Assembly: GCA_018873245.2 (NCBI GenBank)
Contig: JAEMBT020000007.1
Span: 10,809,129 to 10,873,128, forward strand
DNA: 64,000 nt
Direction: 5' to 3'
From: Archegozetes longisetosus
Lineage: Eukaryota > Arthropoda > Arachnida > Sarcoptiformes > Trhypochthoniidae
Shown: positions 1 to 12,942 of the stretch, piece by piece
Numbering within the stretch: the stretch's first letter is position 1
Layout: the number at the start of each line of letters is the position of its first letter
Position numbers and translations under genes: made by a program
Notes under the pieces: model-generated
Told to the model about the DNA's origin: nothing
Database searches by the model: none
Seen by the model: the letters and a program-made list of their open reading frames with translations, nothing else

Positions 1-1579
1 ATCAGTTTGAGTTACAGCAGACACACATTATCACTGAATTCTCTTTAGATCTCTAGACATTAGTCGGGAGAAAATAGTTCTAGAAATGTTATACAAATAA
101 AAATGTAGCCCATTATAAGAATTTGGCAAAAATACACTCTTTCTGTTTAGCCCGGATTGTCTTTACTTAATGGAGTGAACGGATCACTGCTTTCTATTGT
201 CTATTGCTTTTAGTTCACTATAAAATCCAGTTCATGGCAACTAAGATTGATTATTGATGGCGTGATAACACACTTCAATAGAAACAAAAGGCAAAAAGTT
301 AGGTGAAAAACCATACATCAGATTTTGTTGGTATGTTTGGAAAAAGCTTAAGCCCAATCTTTTCTCCAAAGTCACTTGTTCTGTCAATTCTGTGACTAAG
401 GCCAACTGAAACTAATTGCCCGTTTAAAAAACCTATTGTCTTGAAGGAGATCGAATGACTAATACAGGCTGAGTTTTTTAAAGGCAAAATTTTGTCGTAT
501 CCATTGGTGAAATACCCATAAGAGCAACAGTCTCTACAGTTTACAGCTGCATTCTATGCCTTATAGGCGTTTTCTTATCGATTTTTCAGGCATATCAACG
601 TTCCCTTTTCTGCCCAGAATTCGCTGTTTCTCGTCAGCTTTGGTATATATTGTATGTGTGTTAGTGTGCGTGTAAGGCATGTGTGTTTTAGTTCGTGTTG
701 CATTCAGAGTGAAAGATAGAGATAGAACGCAAAACACTATCAATTGAGAGCGAGTGCATACTTAGGCAGTGCTGACCATTGATCGAACTAAAGTCGATTC
801 TAATAATTAGTGAATTGTTTTATTCTACTAGAGCTCGAGTCATATAACATATTGACAGATCTAAATGACATAATTGCTCTATTGACTTGTTAACCTGTTA
901 AACTATATCTTTCACTGTGGTCTTCAATATAAACCTAAATCAACACTATTCTAATGCTGTAGTTATTCCTATACAGCTGTTTGAATGATTGAAGTCACTT
1001 TTTTCAATTGTTTAAGTAATAAAGAAATCGGTCACAACGGAAGTCAGTTCCCGAAGCGCTACATTAAGCGCTTGTGAGGTTTTACGGTTCTGTTTAAATA
1101 ATAGTATAGTTAGTGGCTCTTCAAGTGCTCTGAAAGAACAAGTGAAACAGCAAATGGTGTGGTAAAAGAGAGAAGAGAAGAGAGAACAACAAGAAGAAGA
1201 GAACAAGAAGAACAATAAAATAGGATGTATTCTCGTCGATGTATTTCTCATGTTTGGCGCATCACTAATACACTAATTTCTTTGAATGTGACACTTGATT
1301 GATATTTATTGCCTAACTTTAAACGACTAGAAACAAAAGTGAACTAAAGAAGTAAAGTGTTCTCCTCTCTATTCCTATACATCGTTTTCACTTCTCATCC
1401 GTTGCTTTTATTATTGCAATGCATTAGTTGCAACTGTTCCCAGAAATACAGTCTATTTGATGTCAATTAGACCACCAATAGTGACATCAGATCGACTAAA
1501 GACTTAAGAAGAATAACAATAATACTGATCGGAGAGTGTCTGCGCCCAACTTATGAGGTATTGTGACTCCTACCAAGAA

Positions 1580-2163
1580 TATAAAGGGAGGAAAAAAGTG
1601 CATTTCATTCTGGCGCTCAACACACTTTCGAGCATTTTTTCATTCCTCATTCTCTCCACCGTCGACTAACATACCAGTTATCTGAAGAATAGGTCTCTCT
1701 CTCGACCGTCGACTAACATAACAGTTATCTGAAGAATAGGTCTCTCTCCAAACGCAGAGATACACAAAAAGTTCTTCACATACTGTGCTTCTATTATGAT
1801 TGTTGGCTGAATGGGAGCCTCACTTATAAACCTCATTGATTTTATTGTGTGTATCTCTTGTGTTAGTACGATGTGTGCGAAATATTAGCTGTATATCAAC
1901 ATGTGCTTCAATTCACATTATTGCTAGAGAGACACAAATAAGTAGAAGAGAACACACACCAACACTTATATGAAGGGATCCGCGAGACAGAGTATGGCAG
2001 AGATGGCTAAGAAAGCTTGACACGAATGCACGCAACAAAAGACCGCCAATCCATCATTAGGTACTAAAATGACTTCAGAATCATTTTTACAAATCAATTT
2101 CTTTCCTTTTTTTATCTCTTATATACTATTATTCTTTATATTATTTTATGGACTTATCCTCAG
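1580..2163 (+). promoter_or_regulatory. Putative TATA promoter and non-coding first exon
   Basis: A TATAAA box at 1580-1585 is followed about 30 to 40 bases later by a plausible start region (around 1610-1620). The stretch to 2163 is GC-richer than its flanks and ends in a full-consensus donor, CAG|GTAAGTG, at 2163|2164. It contains only very short reading frames, so it would be a 5' UTR exon. The next plausible acceptor on this strand that leads into a coding exon is at 12894-12895, in front of the MATH gene start. This would imply a 10.7 kb first intron. The link between the two is inference; the stretch could instead belong to another transcript. Confidence 0.3.
1651..1744. repeat. 47-bp direct duplication
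   Basis: Two adjacent copies of a 47-bp unit (1651-1697 and 1698-1744) share the core ACCGTCGACTAACAT followed by CAGTTATCTGAAGAATAGG and a TCTCTC tail. They differ at only about two positions, so the duplication is recent. It lies inside the possible 5' UTR exon. Confidence 0.85.
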
Positions 2164-4680
2164 GTAAGTGCTATAAAGTACTGTTCCTAATATTATTTGA
2201 ATTAGAGGTACGACTTTATACCTCTGATCCGATCCTATGTTGGCGTGAGCGATGTTAAGATTCTAAACATTTTTTACGCACTTCTCTAGAAAAATATTAT
2301 TACTTTGCGAAAAACCTCAAGACCATTAGTTTGAAATATTTATTTTTTTCCTTTATTTTCCAATAATTTATCTTTATTTCCCTATATTTATCTTTTCATT
2401 TTTTTCCTCATGTCTGTAAAAATGAATTCATAGCTAACTTAGAATTTGATCAGAATTGTTTACCAAAATTTAGTATTTTTGAGTTAAGACTTGGTGAGAA
2501 TGGTATTAGTTCTTACCTGTAGTTTGATCTAAACTGAAGTAAAATAAAGTGAGAATCGATTTTTGTTGTGTATTTTATGTGACTTGATTTTTGGTGGTCT
2601 ACAGGAAAGTAACTTATATTCCTAACAATATAATGGGTTAATCAAAGTAAGTGCAATCCGACAGTTTGATATATAAATATATAAATCACTTGCTTGTGGT
2701 TCACTTCAAATTAACGCCAATTCATTCGTTACTAACATTTCTGTTTAGTAACAAGAAAAGCAACAGTCAGTTTCGTTTTGTTGCTATTAGAGAAACATTT
2801 CTAGCAGGTTATGTTGTTTCATATTTTCAGTTTGATTTGTTTAATGTGTTTATCGATAAATCCAGTTGTATGTCATTCAACGTTACCTTCAATTGTAGTG
2901 AAGCACTTGAGTGAAAAAACATTGCTTACAATAATCTACGCCTAACAACGTACATTTCTTCTTAAATTAGTTTTAATAAGTTTATTTAGTTCAACTTATC
3001 CGTATGTACAGTCCAATTGAAAAAGCATTTCGTCTATTGCTTGCTAAAATCATATGAGATATGAGCTCATTTTCACTCTGATCACTCATTTAGACCACTG
3101 AAATAGCATAACAAATATGTTATTTTAGTAATTTAGATAAGATTCTGATGCGATTTCAGTTCATTTTATTATAAGGTGAAAGTTTATCTTTGGAATCTAT
3201 TTCTGAAAAGAAAATACTTGTTATTAAAAATATTTTACTAATGAAAATGGATTCTGAGTTTCTGAATTGAAATCTACAGTAGTATTGAATGTGTGTCACT
3301 CTAACTTAATGCAGTCAATTAGGGATCTTTAATTAAGTATTTTCAAGTTTATAGGTTCCTTAATTGAAAGTATAAGTGACAGAACATTCCGCTCCGAATC
3401 AATCACTTTCTTAATACTTAACTCTATTGTACTGTATCTTCACTGAAGAATGTTCGGAATCAAAATATAATTACATCAAACTTTTTTTTCCCAATTTCTT
3501 TCAGTTTGTGTTTTTCAGTCAAGTTTAATTAATTTGTTTTACTGTCAACTCTATTTTACGAACTTTATAAACACGAAGCCTTTATTCTTATATCATTTCT
3601 GTTTTTTGTGGTAATCTTTTATAATTTTGGATTTTTTTCTTTCTATTGATTCATTTGTGATCAAACATATTCTCATTTAAATACTTTGATGTAAAGCATA
3701 GCCAATCATTTAGTACTGAACTTCTCTATTCAATTCTGTTGATTCATGAAACTTTGAGCTAAGCAAATCATATGTCAATAGAATTGAACTCTTTAAAGAT
3801 AGAAAAATTCGAAATAACTTATTCTTCTATTTTATCATATATTATAGCTCTGTTGGAAATTGAAATTAGGTTTATCCTTAAAAGTCACTTCACTGTTAGC
3901 TAAGGTATTACAGAAAAAGTTGGATATTTGAAATAAGCCTGTTTGAGTCAGAGACTCGAAACTAATTCGAATACTTTCCAATAGTAAAATTCACAAACAA
4001 ATTTGCATTTATAACACTTGATTCCGTTTATAAAACAACTCGGTTAAAATTGCTACGAATATGATTAATTACTTTATAGAATATCTTCTTTTTTAATAGT
4101 CACTTAGTATTTGATTGATGTTGTATTTTGACAATTGCTATTAAGAATATAAATGAGTAGATATAAAAACCCTGAACAGCTTCACTCTGTGTAGCATGCA
4201 GTTTTCTTCTATTATTTTTAAGACTGAGTCACTCTCACTATATCGATAAGGCTTAGATCATATCCTGCCATTAGAGAAATCAAGCCGTTCAACACTTTCT
4301 TACTTCGATTTACTCGCCAATTGCCTCAAATTCAAAGTAATAAAAATGTTTTCAATCAAAAGCCTAAACTTTAATGATGGAAATACCAGAACCAAAAAGT
4401 TGTTTGTTGTTGTAGTGCCTATTTTGTTGGCAAAGCTTTCGGCAAATTTCTACTGACATAATACTTAACAAATAAGATACTTTCTTCAATAAACTGTTTT
4501 TATTACAAATAATTTTGGCAAAGTTTTTATAGATATAAATAGCAATAATAAGAGAAACATTTCTAACGTTAGTGATACCGATATGATGGAATCCTTTGGA
4601 TTTATTTTTATATTCAACATAATAGCAAACATGTAATATTTTATTTAAGTATTTTATTGCCCAACTAAGTATAAGATTCT

Positions 4681-4728
4681 ATTCTGGTAGATATTCTAGC
4701 AGATATTCTAACAGATATTCTGGCAGAA
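4681..4728. repeat. 12-bp tandem repeat, four copies
   Basis: Four 12-bp units of the form ATTCTRGCAGAT run head to tail at 4681-4692, 4693-4704, 4705-4716 and 4717-4728, each with one or two differences. Confidence 0.85.
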
Positions 4729-7700
4729 CTTGTTCCATGTTCCGTCCATGAAACCCATCAAATTATGACTTCTATAACCCAAATCAACAATTAAGCACTG
4801 CATTAAATCAATCTATTATATCTGAAGCACACCCACAATAAAACTTCATAAAAATGTCTACTTTAATCCTCATCTGTAGCACAAAGCATTGAGGGCAGGC
4901 AAAAAATATCATTAATAATTTAGATCAGTCTCTCCCCAACACTTTGTAGATTATTTTGCTCTAAAATGTACTTAAGTTTGACTGGGAGGCAAAATATAAA
5001 GATTACTAAGAGTTAAGTGTCCAACAAAACTGTATTTTGATTTTGATTTACCTAAATTAGAGCTTGCCATTAATTGTCTTAATAGTACTTTGTATGAGAA
5101 TCAAGTCAAAAATGTGTTTAATTAAGATTTGTGCAGCTTTGCCTCAAACAAAACCCATTTGTCATAAGGAATTCTAGTTAATATTTAATAAGTTGGTATT
5201 TGCAAACTTTTTCAATTCCTATACCACCAAAAATTCTGATTGAAATAATACTTGAAGTTTATATGGATTTGGCTTTATTAACTTAATGAAATAATACTAA
5301 TTCTCTCGTCAGCAGCAGCTGAAAAAGAATCAATTCTTTCATACAGTACGAATAATTGCTTTCAATTCTGATATGAATTAAGACAAATTTTAGATTAAGC
5401 TTACAATGAAGTATAGAATAAATTCCACTAATGTTTTGAATATGTTGAGTAAAATAATAAAATTATTGTTGAGAGAATAGATAGAATACTGTTTTGGTGA
5501 ATCGAAATTTGGTTAGTGAAGACTTGTTAGACTCTCCAAAAAGACTGACAAAAGAATAAGAAGAAGAGAATGATTTGGAGCCCTATCATAAATGGAACAA
5601 TCAGATTATAGCTTTGGCAATACCATTATTTTGTGGTAGTACAGAACTAGAATACAAGTTAGAATTTTACTCTTTTATTTGACTTTATTCCTGAATCATG
5701 TATGAGCTAAGGCTTAAATAATATTGCACATTTCAAATAAAATAAAATAGAATAAAATAAAAATATAACAAACAAATTTCAATGCAATACAACAATTGCT
5801 TTGTGTTGCAAGAAGTGTAATAATTTGCCCGATGTTAGGACTATTCAACCCAACAAAACTTCAAAGTAAGAAACTAATTCTTGCTAAGGAACAAATTCTT
5901 GCTTCATAGAGGAGTTCAAATAAGACAGTTTATTGGAGTAAATTCAAATTAATCAGCAAGTGAAAAATAGGTTTGTCTATTTTGGTACAAAAATGTTTGT
6001 ATTAGAAAAATTGATTGTGAGAATTAAGCTAGTCATTTAAATTCATCACCGGATGTGTTTGCTTCAATTTGATAAGGACTTAGTATATTATTTTATGCTT
6101 AATTTGTTATAAACTCCGTTCAATTATTATCCGATTATTTGCATAAATCAAATACAAAAGACCTAATAATAAGCTCGAGTATAGTTGATAGAAACTGAGA
6201 TGGCTCAAACTGAGATGGCTCATGTTTATCTGCCTTCTCTTTTATTCTTTAAACTTATTGTTGGCATGTATTTACCTATGCTTTTGCTACAAGTGCTGTG
6301 TTACATCGGATTAATAATAAATCGATTTGAGGATGTGGTCAATCAATTAATATTATATAAATATAACTGATGTCTAAATTAAAAAATGATACAGGTGTAA
6401 AATTGGATTATTTATGAGAGGATACCTTAAATTTATACTTTGGTAGAAGACATGGAGCAAATTTAATTTCCTGTATTTCTTGTCAGTTCGACTGGAATTG
6501 ATATTATATTCTATCATTTATTTTCGTAGATTCAATCGATTCTTACATACAATATCTTAAATGCAATAATAACTGCGTCATATCCACCAAACACTAGATA
6601 TGAAAACCATTTACTAGATATAGAGTTTTAATTTATGTGTTGACTAAACCCTCTGTTATAAAGACTTATAAAAGAGATAAAATCAATGCGCTTTTCTAGT
6701 TATAATACTTATCAATTGTATAACTTTCTGCTATAAATCAGGCTTTTGATTCTCGTAGAATTGTTAGACCCTTTTATAATTAAGTATTCCATAAATTTAT
6801 TATTACTAGTGATAATTTGCGATAAAGTCAAATATTTCTGTTGCGAATAAGACTCAATCGTAAATTTGATTTTACTTTTTATTCATCTTTAAAAGCCACT
6901 CTTAAAATACCATTCTTTTATGTGAATAAAAGTCAATAAAATGCCAATTTAAGTAAATAATATTCAGATTAAATTTTGCTAAACCAACAAAAGCTTGGGC
7001 TAGACTTACTTTTCTTATAATTTATTACGTCTCATGCGAACGGTATATATGCAAAGTAATACATCAAACTATAAAGCGTTACGAACAAGACTCAAAGTCA
7101 ACTGAGAAGGTAAATCAAAAATTCAATGGTAAGACATGACAATTGTCAATTTTGAATAAGTTGAATTTGATGAGAGAGTAAGATAATTGAATTTGGAAAA
7201 GAGCAGTGAATAGTTTGAACAGTAATTGAAGGATAGTGGCATTAAAATAGGGGCGTCAAAGCAATAAGAGAAGCCTACTCTCATACCTGATATTATTGCC
7301 TAGTGTGCAAGATAGTACTTCAACCTTTTCTTATTATCGCTACTTATGAGATCACGATTCTGTTTTATCTCTATACACTAAATACTGCTTCTTCTTCTCT
7401 AACTTAATAAGTTTCTATCCAATCTTACCGAATATTTTTCAATAACACTCCAGTTTTCAATCATATCTTTACACTAAATATAAGGCATGAAAATAGTTGT
7501 GAAGTTTTTTTCATTTTATTATTGTAGTCATCTTTAGTATTGGTACTGAAATGAAAACAGCACATTAAGAGCTAACTGTAAAAGTATAAAATACTTATAC
7601 TGTCTTTTGCTCGTTAGATATTTAACTGTAATATGAACGAATTGCACCACTTGAAGCGAAGCCAAAGATATCGATTTAGCTGAAGAAGTGCTAGAATAAC

Positions 7701-8921
7701 ATTATTGATAAGACAGGTAAGAGAGAAAATTTGCATATGGACTAAAATGAATAGCACTCAGCTCTGCCATAAGTAAATCGATTTGTGTCAGAAGAAAACC
7801 CTAATTCGTTTAAATTTTATCATTTTATTAGTTTAAATTTTCAAACAATAAAATCTTGTTTTTTTGACTTTGTTGTTTGCATAAGCTACATAATTGCCTC
7901 TATCTAAAAATAATACTGAATTTGTTTACTTGAAACTTGATTCTAGAGAGTTTATTGCACTAAGAATTTTACGAATTTTAGTGTCAGTTTTCGAAAGACT
8001 TACTAAATTTCAGTATTTCAAAAGAAGAAAAATTTGATTCTGGACCATTCTATTTACAAGAGAGAATTACTGAAATTCCATAACAGCTTTGCAATTGTGA
8101 ACAACTCTAAAAGCTATTGGTAGCCCCAAAATATTAATTCTCTAATTTGACTTGAACAATTTATTTTTGTAAGAACTGAAATGGGTCGTAAAAAGTAAGA
8201 TACCAACGTTTGATACAAGTTTAAGCCTAAAAACTCAGAAAAAGAAACATTACTTTGAAAAGAAATAAGAAAAGTTAATTTGCTGAAGATTAAGAGCAGA
8301 TTAGAAGAGGCAAAAGAAATTATTAATATTTTTGTCAAAAAAAATATAAATAGATTGCAGTGAAACCAATTAATTATAGAGCTTTATTATGAAGATCTTA
8401 TAGTTCGATCTTTATAGAAGATCTTTGTTAGTATACACAAAGATGTTTTCACTTGATTAGATTAAAAAAGCAATAAAAAAGGGATTATTGTTGATAGATA
8501 AAATGATTGTTTCACATATTTATCTAATAACATAATGTTGAACTTTCAAATTGAAGTTTGACCTCTGCACTCGTGAATAAGCAATGATTAGAATTTGATG
8601 CATCTCTACTCTCTTTAAACTATTTCGCTGTGCATACAATACAATTAATTGTAAGCTTCAAAGAGCATATTTATACGGACCAACAAATCTATTTATGCTC
8701 ATTAAGCACAACCATTGAAATTGGCCACAATTTGGATTTTGCAAATGTTGTTATTATTCTTTTTTCTTTTACTGCTATTGGTTGAGTAAAACACTGAAAA
8801 TATTGATGTCTAGAACAATAGAGATATCTATACCAGAAATTTCTATCAATAATAATGAAAGAGAGCGTATAAGTCACAATCATTAGGAAAAATATCGCAG
8901 AAACGATCGAAAATCAATCGA

Positions 8922-8952
8922 TTCTTCTTCTTCTTCTTCTTCTTCTTCTTCT
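8922..8952. repeat. (TTC)n microsatellite
   Basis: About ten TTC units. Both flanks carry ATCGAT or CGATTCGA-like sequence. Confidence 0.9.
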
Positions 8953-11900
8953 CGATTCGAGTGCGGTCTCAGTAAATATGTTCAACATTTGGTTCGCACT
9001 AAGTTATAATGAACTAATTATTTGCCCAATTTTATGTTGATTAGAAGCTTCATAAAACATCCTTTAATAGATGAATATTTAATCTTCTGCTCATAAATTT
9101 AACTCACATTCAATTAAGTCTTAGTTACGTAAGTGTTTTGAAAGTGTTGTTCACATAGGTTTTATGTTTTCAGTTTTCTCACTGCGATATAGCGTCTTAT
9201 TTGAAAATAATTCAGTTAAAGTCCTGTCAATTAGGCTAAATCTCATTCACTTCTTTGATGTGGTCTCAGATTCAATTGAGTTCTATTTCTGCTATTCAAT
9301 TAAAATAAAATAGTGGCACAGAAACGCTCTCGTATTTCTATCATTGATTAAAATGTGTAAAAATGGGGAAAAGATTACAAACGACTGGCTTGTGTTTACA
9401 AAACAGCACTAATGCAATGCTTTCGCATTTGACATTTTCTTCTATTAATGCTTTCGCATGATTTATGAATAGAGAGGAAAGTTTTTTATAGCACAATCAA
9501 AATATGCTATCGATAACTATCTTGAATTACGCAACAAATATATTTATAACATCTATCATAAAAGAACTCTCTTAGGATCACCCATTTCAGTTGAAGGCTC
9601 CGCTATTCTCAATAGTCATCACTTATCGTGTTAGTATTTCGTATCTCATGTCAAATATGAATCATATAATTAGTTAGGAGCAGTGTCATCAATTCTTTGC
9701 TGAATAAATTCAACCTTATATTCATTTTAAAAACTATATTTCAGATTTGACTAGAATTTTAAATATTAGGTTTTAGATTGTTTAGAATTCATTTTATTCA
9801 TAACGTTTTTGTTTCTGATCACAGCTGAAACTTATAAATATTTTTGATCAGATAGCATTATTTAATCAAATATAATTTGATATGCCCTTAAGAAGTAGTC
9901 GCTTAGAAAATATCGATCAATATTTTGACTAACCCTTAAGTAGTTAATAACAACCAATTTGATTTCGATAAATCTTCCAGAAATAAAATTATTATCACTC
10001 ATAAGTTATTTGATGGCACGTAAAACTCAATCAAAAGTTAAGTATTAATTGAGGATCAATATGATTTGCTTGAGTTTGACATCGAAATATATTAGAGATC
10101 AAAACTTGATGGCTTTATGCCAGAATTTATTAGTTTTACATTAGATATGATTGATAAGACTTTATTTTCAATCAAAGTAGAGATGATTTTTGAGGTATTT
10201 GTGGGCATTTTAGCTAAAACTTATCGATTATTTAGAAAGGATGCAAATTAGAAACAAGATCTGACATTGGCTTCTAAATATTCAGTAAAGCATTCTTTAT
10301 TAATTTGTCTATTAGCTTGTAAGGTTGTTATGCGTGGAAACTAAGTTAGCTTGTAATGGATTATTCGCAAAATAAATCATGAAAGGGTCAAATTAAAAAC
10401 AAAAGCAGCATTAACGCTATATATGCATTATTGATCTCTCATTATTTCCAATCATATTGTAATTTGAATTACCCCTTATTTTAATCGAATAGCTCAATAT
10501 ATTTCTTAATCTTTTACTAGTGCCTAAAGTTCTATTATATGATAATATAATATTTATGGACATCATTTCCATATTTCCTAGATCTAATGAGACTGAAAAA
10601 TTGAATTTTGCTAGAACTTCAAATTTTGATTAGTTCATGAATAAAATTCGTAGAAATTTCTATCTGCTTGGCCATAAAAAATGACTGCGCCAGACAACAA
10701 AACGGATTTGCATTTGAAAAAATTCTTCAGAGATGATGAATGTATTTTTGGTGGATTCGTCTGATTTTTGTTCGTCTAATAAATTTATATGATTACAAAG
10801 TTGAGCGAGTGTTCAAAATACAATAGATTAAAAATAATAAAAGAGATAATTGAAAACTAGAGTTTAAGTGCAGTTATAACCAATTTTATTGTTTATTTTT
10901 GTTGATAAGGTATCACAACAATCTTCTTAAAACAATTATTGATGAGCTTCTGCCTATTAGTTGTTAGAACAATCATATTCACAGTAAACTTACTATGCTT
11001 CAAAAATTATTCAGCAGCTTTTGCGTAATTTAATATTTAAAGCACTTTAACTTTAATAAGTTTAAAAAGTCAATGACTTGAACGTATTTCCATACACTTT
11101 GAATTTTAATGTGTTTAGTATTTGATTCTAGAAACTAGTGCTCAATTCTGAAATTAATGAATGCTCAAATAAACTGGTCTTTTCAGAAGGTTTTTGATAA
11201 AATGCTTTCATTAATTTAGTTTTATAATTATTTTATGGTCTCGTGTGACTTATTTTGAATGAAAAGCGTATTATCTTGAATACGAATGCGTTTATACCAG
11301 TAATTCATTTTTAAATTGACATTCCAGATACAGGGATATTCTCATTTACTTTAATTTTAAACCTATCATTACAACCTGATTAAACCTAACTGTTTGGCTA
11401 ACATTAAAATAAAACTTAATTACATTTTCAGTTACATCTATTATAACTTTCAGATCGATTAGAAAGTCACGATTTTTCTGTATTTGATAACTTTTGTATT
11501 CGAAGTTTATCTACTTTTCTATTCTTTGAAAGCAATTGCATTACCAAAAGACGAAATCATATACTGTAGTGAAAATATGTCAATTCCGGCTTTAAGTGCA
11601 ATTTCGGAAGTTTACACTATTTGTCTGACTAAAAGTCCATCACATCATAAGAACTTCTTCGTATAATCGAGGAAACAACAAGCTTTGCAACAGCTTTACG
11701 GAAATTTAGTGCCGAATATGATGTTTGACTTCGAAACTTATATGTTTATATATTAAAACTTCAAATTCTTCTGAATCGGAAACTCTGGCAGAAGATGACT
11801 TCAAGGAATATTTGTGTCACACTTCGTTCAGTCTATTTTTATTCTATAAGCTCTATTCTTATTTCAAATCCCTTACGCCAGGACTCCATTCAAGAAGTTC

Positions 11901-12247
11901 TTTAGATATAGATTCAATCAAATTGTCAGTTATACAATCATTAAACAATTTTCGCTCACAAATTTCTGTCTTATTCAAACAGTCGCTTTTATGTGTTAAA
12001 TTAGCTTAAATTAAGTTTCAAACCTGTTCAAACGAGAAATATTTAGACAATAGAAAATGAGCAAGACAATAAAGATATCGTTGTTAACTAGACTTTGAAA
12101 TGATTGACAATCATATGAAACGCTGTAAAACAATTTGTGGACATATTGAAGCCTTTAGTGAAAATGAAAATGAATTAAGAAGAGAATGCCTCAAACAGTT
12201 GAATCGAAAAAGTTGTAGTGATAGGAAAGAAGTAATCCTTTAAAAAG

Positions 12248-12271
12248 TATTATTATTATTATTATTATTAT
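12248..12271. repeat. (TAT)n microsatellite
   Basis: Eight uninterrupted TAT units. Confidence 0.9.
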
Positions 12272-12942
12272 CTATTTTTGGTTTTGATAGAATGTTAAGC
12301 TGAGGAGAAAATTTCTTTCTTATCCTGAAGTAATATCTTAAAGAAATATCTACTCTATTCTTATCCTTTTCTTGTTATATGTGGTCTCTTTATTATAATT
12401 ACTGATGCGCATCAAATCAGAATTAATAATTTCTGTGGCAAAAAGGCTTAGCTAAAAAATTATTGTTTGTAGATAGCTCTGTAATTAGTAAAGGCTTACA
12501 ACAGTGTTGTCTCTGTTCTGTACTCATTCAGGTGTTTGTAGATAATTATATCGGAATAAATGATAGAATATTCAATATTCAGTTTTCGTCGACTGCTACA
12601 TTTTTGTTCTGCTCAAAGCCTACACATGTGATCGGATCAATGCTATAGAGTGCTATCTTTCATTGAATGAACATTACATAGGACTTTATAGCAGTGACTC
12701 AACTATGTGTAACCCAATCCTATCGTTTTTAAGAGCATAGATACTGATAATGATGTAACACAAACTTTTATAAGTTACAGTGTTTAGTATGAAATCTTCT
12801 TATTACTTCTGGCATCAGTAGTACTCGTATTGATACAAAGTTTTACTTTTTGTCAATAAATTTTTCATATAGTGCTTGTTTGTTTTGTCCGATAGGAATT
12901 GTGGTCAACGTAGTGAAGATAATGTAGAATCACATCGTCAAA

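Larger units (their letters stand above)
2164..12895. other. Gene-free AT-rich stretch (possible first intron)
   Basis: No coding exon is recognisable in either strand over this 10.7 kb. The open frames are short, low-complexity and AT-driven. The stretch holds small repeats (12-bp tandem units at 4681-4728, TTC and TAT microsatellites) and scattered short poly-A and poly-T tracts. If the donor at 2164 and acceptor at 12895 belong to one transcript, this is a 5' UTR intron of the MATH-like gene. Confidence 0.4.

Noticed and set aside
1012-1251. 79-codon minus-strand frame rich in Phe, Ser and Leu that looks like a signal peptide
   Set aside because: It results from a purine-rich AAGAAGAGAAC-type tract on the plus strand; low complexity.
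4681-4728. Evenly spaced repeats as a CRISPR array
   Set aside because: Units are 12 bp with no unique spacers and the DNA is eukaryotic. The same holds for the other tandem arrays.
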